Made by a program: the position numbers and the translations under genes. From positions 115,974-179,973 of the forward strand of contig JAQFWX010000075.1 of the NCBI GenBank assembly GCA_027605045.1: a DNA stretch of 64,000 nucleotides, read 5' to 3'. The notes under the pieces were generated by a model that did no database searches, had not been told where the DNA came from, and saw only the letters and a list, made by a program, of their open reading frames with translations. Source of the stretch: Phallus indusiatus. Its lineage: Eukaryota > Basidiomycota > Agaricomycetes > Phallales > Phallaceae. How positions within the stretch are numbered: position 1 is the stretch's first letter; the number at the start of each line of letters is the position of its first letter. Shown here piece by piece: positions 58,369 through 64,000 of this stretch.

Positions 58369-60103
58369 ATGCCGAAAATCACGCTTCATATCCTTTTCCT
58401 GCTTTTCTGCGCAATATCAGTGTTCGCAGCCGACTTTTACAAGGTTTTGGATAGTATGTAGACTTCAAACCTTTTGTTGTGAACTATTCTCTCACCAAGA
58501 AGCTTCCTCATCTATGTAGTTGACCGTGCCGCAGACGAAGCTACTATCAAAAAAGCTTACCGCAAGTTGAGTCGCAAGTACCATCCAGATAAGAGTAAAG
58601 AGCCGGAAGCAGAAGCCAAGTTTGTGGAGATTGCTCGAGGTTTGTACCTGTCATGATACTAAAGCTCAGATTTGGACGGCTTATATTCTACAGCATACGA
58701 GGTACTATCAGATCCCGAGGTTTGTAGAAATAATTATATCTGCATCAAAAGTTCTTCCCTTACCGTAACTTTGCTTTCAGAAACGAACAGTATATGACCG
58801 ACATGGCGAAGTAATTCTATCGTTTACTCTTTGTGTTCAATTTTATAATGAAGCATCAATATACAGGAAGGTGTCAAGCAGCTTGAAAGCGGGAAAGGTG
58901 GCGGCGGCGCAAATCCATTCGACTTATTTCAGAATTTCTTCGGTCGTACGCCTCAGACCTTTTTGCTAACCGCGCCCAAACAAGTGTACTGATTCGTTGA
59001 ATTCAGGTCGACAACCGCAGACACAACGAGGTCCTACCACAACTAGCGAGTTTGAAGTTACCCTTGAGAATATGTGCGCGTTCCTCTTCAACTTTAAGGA
59101 GCTATATGCTGACGGAATAACAGTTATACTGGCAGTGATATCGATGTATGTAACCTTGACTTTCTGCTCAATAAGGGGGCTTGACACTTTCACTTACTCA
59201 AGTTCATGATCAACAAACATGTTCTCTGTGATCATTGTCGTGGCACTGGGGCAGCTTCGGACAACCATATTCAGTCATGTCCTGCTTGTGATGGATCTGG
59301 AGTACAAATAACGCATCAGCAATTGTTTCCCGGCATGGTTATTCAAGGGCAGTCAACGTCAGTATCCTTTTTATTGCCTGTAGACCAATGTTTTGAGCCA
59401 CGAAACAGATGTAACAAGTGTGGAGGACGAGGCAAGATTATTACTCAAGTTTGTTCTCATTGTCAAGGACAAAAGGTCGTACCATATACCCAACATTATA
59501 CGTTAGAAGTTCCGCCTGGTGCTCCAGAGGGTCACCAGATCGTTTTCGAGGCCGAAGGAGACGAAAATCCCGATTGGGAACCGGGCGATGTAATTATTTC
59601 TGTACGAACAAGAAAGCGCTTGGGCGGATGGAGACGAAAGGAGACTAGCTTGTATTGGACCGAAAATTTGAGTGTAGAAGAAGTGAGTTTATTTCCTGTG
59701 TTCAAACAAAGCAACAAAGTATTTACAAATCCTGTGGAGGCGTTACTTGGTTTTGAGCGGAACATTACTCATATTGGCGGCCATACGATCACATTAAAAC
59801 GGGATGCAGTGACACAACCTGGTTTGATACAATGACTTGTTCATTATTAAATATCCAGCTGAGATGTTTTTCAGGGTTCGTGCAGACAATGAAAGGCGAA
59901 GGAATGCCCATCTTTCAAGGTACAGGGTATGGAGACCTATTTATAGAATACAATGTTGTTTTACCAACACAGTTATCACCGGAGTTGCGTAAAGGTAAGC
60001 CTGTGAATTTGTTGTGAACTAGCTTTCATATCTAATTACAATAATAACAGACTTAGAGCAAGCATTTAAAAAGCATTATACACATACCAAAGACGAGTTA
60101 TAA
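58369..60103 (+). CDS. SCJ1: ER-lumenal DnaJ/Hsp40 (Scj1-like) with KDEL signal
   Basis: About 370 residues. Signal peptide [20 protein letters not shown], then a J domain: [20 protein letters not shown] and [20 protein letters not shown] with the HPD triad, and [21 protein letters not shown] Gly-rich linker, then [32 protein letters not shown] and CSHCQGQK form the four zinc CxxC units; the last lacks the usual GxG. The client-binding region contains [20 protein letters not shown] and [20 protein letters not shown]. The protein ends KDEL. It should help the ER Hsp70 (BiP/Kar2) fold secretory proteins. An intron with a clear CTGAC branch joins LENI to DIDFMINK. Confidence 0.92.
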
Positions 60104-61652
60104 ATTAATTTATAATATACAATGTAGTAGAGAAAAATTGTTTACACATATACCAAACTGTTCAAAGTGGTATTACTCCTGTGTGGACTCTGTGGACATT
60201 TGTGGGTGTACCTCACCTCGCACAATATAAATACCCATTGGTCATTAATTCCCTTTTTCCTTCGGACTTCCATCTGGCGGCTCCCCTTCGACACGACTCC
60301 TTTGCTGGAGGACACTAATCCAGCCTCCTTCGGTGTTGTCAGCTGTCGTCGATCTCGTCGTCAATCCTTATCTCTGAGGTTGACCGTCGGGTGTGAGTGT
60401 TATTCGTACTCTTATCTCTAGTCTATAAAGCTAATGGTGTACTCTACGCGGGTAGAAATTGCGGTAGATGTGTAGGGGCATTGTATGTTTTCCTGCCATT
60501 GATCGTAAACCAGGCATGACATCTGGGGTTCGCGCTCCAAGGTATGTTGTCACGTAAACCTACATTTTTCACCTTTCCTAATGATATATATGCGCCTTCT
60601 AGGATCATGTCAACAATGTCCGATCCGTATAAAGGAGCCGGACAAGAACGTCCTGATCTTATCGGGCACAATTAGTCATTCTCTATTCATGAGATTGACA
60701 TTCTCGAGTGTGAGGATCATTGTGAACTTCCATCATAACATGCCGACTAAACCGTGCTCATATAGTCTTCTCTTATCAAAGAGATGAAGTAGTTTGTTTG
60801 GGAGTGGCTCTTTCCATGCAAGCAGCAAGTTATACATCGTCTGCACTAGTTTTTCGTCGCCAGCTTGTCTTGAACACAGTCGCTCGCTCCGGCTCTATCT
60901 CTTTGTGAACTGGCATTAGCCTCGTATCACCAGACTCAGTTCGAATATGCAAGTCTTCGAGGATGAACGCAACTCGGACGAGTCTTGGTCGTTCTAACAA
61001 AGGATCACCCGCACTCAGCCCCTTGTTCAATCAATCGTGATGACGTTCCAGTCAAGTCGACAGTTCGTATCCTTCCGCCTCACATGGATCGTAGTCGGTT
61101 TCATCAGACCCGACTCGATTATTTTCAAATCAATTACCCAGTTCCCCCTCGCCATATTTCTTGGTCTTGGCTATCTGCTATTTTTCTTCGGAGTTGTTCC
61201 AGTAATGATCTCAACGATGCAGCACGGTGCACACAGTTAGCACACTTCAAACCACTTTTACTTTCTTTCCTGCACGCTTGGGCTTACCTCAGCCCATACC
61301 GCTACTATCGCATCGTTGGTCGAGTCATGTACCGTGTACCAACAACAATTTTCGCAAGTTCTGCTTTTCGTCCCTATCGCTAGATATTTCTTTGTCGTAT
61401 GGAGTTCTCATTTTTCCCTTGGTCCGGGGACGAAACAAGAGTGCCAAGCCGAGGAAGAACGTTATTGTATCATATATAGTCAATAGATTGATATAATAGA
61501 CTCCTTGGTTCTACCTATCCGTGTGATGCTATGCTGTGTGATTTACAAATGCTTAGGGTACAATGAAGAAAGAGGACAATAGAAGGAAAAATAACCAAGG
61601 AGTGGAAAGTAATGCAGTGTATGTGGGCATGTCTCACTCTCCTGGCTTCATT
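60104..61652. other. Intergenic, about 1.5 kb; coding-like minus-strand stretch but no model
   Basis: The minus strand is open at 60830-61027 with protein-like composition (ERPRLVRVAFILEDLHIRTE, PVHKEIEPERATVFK), and again at 60444-60600. No ATG and no splice pair link them. The plus strand has competing open frames at 60962-61380. Possibly a decayed gene. Confidence 0.35.
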
Positions 61653-64000
61653 TCAAGCCAAATATGTGTAGGACTTTCGGTCTTGTCCTCGATCCAAATA
61701 CTCGCGCTGAAAGTGAATAAATACCGGTAATTGTTAAGAAAACAAGAATAAAGCATACCTCTATCAACGACTCAATGCGTTTCTTCAGTAATTGAGGTTG
61801 TGGTAGGAATCTACTGGCCAACTGGCGGGTGGCTTCAGTAATGAGATCATTATGCGACATCTGCTTTCGGTCCTTCATAATCCGCACAAGACATGCCTGA
61901 ATAACGAAATTAATGTGAAACTTGATGTAACAACTTGAAAAAATAAGCTCACATCGATCTGATGCTTTCTTTCTTCTTCTACACGGTCTCGGGTTTCACG
62001 TCTTTCCTCGGTATTCTCTACTTTAGCACTGATCGTGCTGATTTTAATTCGTTGTAAAGGTGCTGAAAAGTCAAAATTGAACGAGAACGAATCTCCCGGT
62101 GAAACATCGCGCGACGGAGGATGTTTCTTCAATATCTTATATTTTGCGCAGGCTACAGACTGCAAATTGCGCTTCAATTCCTCGTCTGCAAGCTGTGTAG
62201 CAGTTTTGATATCCTGAAAATTTGAAATACATTATGCGTTAAATCTAGTGAAAATTATGAGAACCCGACCAACCTGATACGTCAAAACCTCATTTTCTTT
62301 CAAGTCCTCGAACAATAACAAAATCACCAAGGCATATGTCGATACGTTCAAGTCATGTGTTTTTGTCTTGAATCGAGCACGAACGTCGGCGTTTCCTAGG
62401 CCAGCTTGCCATGTTAACTTCCGACCAGAGTGTCGGCGAAGATAGAAGCTTTCAAAAGATTTACACGCTTGGATCATCTCCAAAGGAAACGTACATGTCG
62501 CCTGAGGATGATTCATTGGCCAGAATGTCGATGTCATGATCGTGACGGATAATTCGATGGACGGTGGCTATAGGTTAGTTTAGAAAAGTAACTCATTTTC
62601 GGATGCTTAAAATATTTACGTACAGTTACTTTGGTCAAGTATTCTCGATAGGCATCCTGCGTATCCACAGATATTTTCATGTCATGGAACATGCCCTCAA
62701 GTTTTTGCGTGAATTGGTATCCACATTCAATCTTGAGTTTGGCTAGCAATCCTCGCTCAGCGTCATCTGATATAGAACGGTTTAACAACAGCCGTTTTGC
62801 AAGATGAGCTTTGTAGTAACGTTCAAACACGTCCTTCTCCGCTAGGAATCGGAACACTGTGATGGTCTTATCGAGGATAGCGTCAACTTCTTCATCCGTT
62901 TTCTTAATAAGTCTGATTAGAAAAAGAACACTTTTCTGCCTCTGATAACAAACCCACCCTTTCAAACCCTTCTTGAGATGATCATCAATGAACAGTGAGA
63001 TGAACTCTGGCGCTCTAGCATTGAGGTTAATGAATGACTCAAACGCCTATCGTCCCATCTTAGCCAAGAAAAAATCGCATGAATGTTGAAGTTTACCTCG
63101 ACCATGGAGACATGCATAGTCATATCCTCATTAAAAGAGAGTTTCAGCACACGATCAAATTTATCCTTCAAAACAAGAACGTCCTCCACCCATTTCAATG
63201 CCAAAGCAACTGCACTATATCCAAGGGATTTACTACCAGCTTTGCCTTTGCCCTTAGCGTCGACCGGTTCAGCATCATCACCTCCAGGATCGTCTTCTCC
63301 ATCGGTTCCACGAGTCAAGTCATTTATTTCCTTTCCGCGTTGCACTATTGAGTCTTTCAGGGCTCTCCTGAGTGTTGGCAACCCAATCTCAACCATGCTA
63401 AATAATTTATACATCCGTGCAAGATCGTCAATTTTACCGGTATCGATCATGGAGTCCAGTCCCGAATTTGGCATGGAAATGAGGAAATAAGATGGGGGTG
63501 AGGAGTGTAGATTCCAATATTCGTCGCAACGGAACATGAGTTTTCACGGAAAGATAGTGCATTGTTCTCAATTCTTCAGAGAGAAATCGTGACTCCACCT
63601 AATTAAACCATTAGTATTAGTTCACAAAATAAAACAGGATTAAGAGGATTTACTCGTGTCAGATATGCCGGAGCGTCACACATGTCCATGAGTCGTTCAC
63701 CCTCCGCCTTATAAAATACTTCACTCTCCTTGAAACTCCGGTTCGAGGTATTGGGTATAAACTGTTGAACCGTATTTGTCAAGAGATAAATCTTGGAGGA
63801 TGTCGATGCAACTCTTCATCGCAGATCGATTAATCGCATAATCATTCCTCTCTAGCTGGATTTGACGTAAAGCGTTGGAAACGATGTGATTTTTAATGGG
63901 ATATAACTTTGATAAAATAATGTGCTCGAGGAAATGAGTAAGGCCAGCATCCCATATTTCGGGAACATTTGCTGTTCGAGTATAGAATTTATCCTGAAGC
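61653..64000 (-). CDS. CUL3: Cullin-3 (CUL3), N-terminus beyond the window
   Basis: The C-terminal two thirds of a cullin. Landmarks from the right edge: [55 protein letters not shown], the cullin core [59 protein letters not shown], the CUL3-type loop [19 protein letters not shown], the neddylation site [19 protein letters not shown] and the end [20 protein letters not shown]3 scaffolds RING ligases with BTB adaptors. An inserted acidic/Lys linker ([20 protein letters not shown]) lies in the middle. The frame changes near 63733-63735, where one extra T may be present. The catalytic C-terminus is intact. Confidence 0.93.

Noticed and set aside
59065..59205. Possible frame break in the DnaJ gene at LENM / YADGITV
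   Set aside because: A 62-nt intron with a CTGAC branch point and GGCAG acceptor gives LENIDIDFMINK in frame. The YADGITV reading is intronic.

Overview
The window is nuclear DNA of a filamentous fungus, almost certainly a basidiomycete of the Agaricomycetes type. Genes are dense and cut by many short GT-AG introns (mostly 45-70 nt, some only 33-45 nt). Family types also fit: a BTB protein of the mushroom kind, a Ca3427-like periplasmic-binding-fold protein, an ER-type DnaJ ending in KDEL, Atg15, and a C2H2 plus Zn2Cys6 transcription factor. I see no rRNA, tRNA, CRISPR array or intact transposon gene. Gene models were built by joining exons by eye, so exon edges are predictions.

Layout. 0-7 kb: tail of an unidentified Gln/Pro-rich protein, a PITH-domain protein, a TUG/UBX-domain p97 cofactor, an AT-rich 2.9 kb gap bounded by an inverted repeat, and APC10 of the anaphase-promoting complex. 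7-12 kb: two minus-strand membrane transporters, one of the Dal5/Tna1 type and one GABA-type amino acid permease. 12-25 kb: coiled-coil proteins, a BTB protein, a Ser/Pro-rich protein, a TIM-barrel isomerase/dehydratase and a small heat-shock protein with a very long disordered N-terminus. 26-32 kb: uricase and a zinc-finger transcription factor. 34-39 kb: telomerase reverse transcriptase (TERT). 39-47 kb: a TPR protein, a complex I small subunit, the tiny Nce101 gene, the Atg15 lipase, a binding-protein-fold protein and a mitochondrial protein of unknown function. 47-53 kb: a membrane-anchored aspartic protease and a RasGAP. 54-57 kb: two small orphan genes. 58-64 kb: the ER DnaJ and the C-terminal part of cullin-3, which runs off the right edge.

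The genes do not form one pathway. Several belong to protein quality control and ubiquitin systems (PITHD1, TUG, APC10, CUL3, BTB, DnaJ, sHSP), which may be chance. Close divergent pairs that probably share promoters are PITHD1/TUG (105 bp), TPR/complex I subunit (217 bp) and NCE101/ATG15 (139 bp).

Most notable: the TERT gene contains every expected catalytic motif but is broken by a one-base frameshift inside a conserved N-terminal motif. Possible one-base shifts also appear in a complex I subunit, the binding-protein-fold gene and CUL3. This suggests either residual homopolymer errors in the assembly or real lesions. Three introns appear to use GC donors, all starting GCAC.
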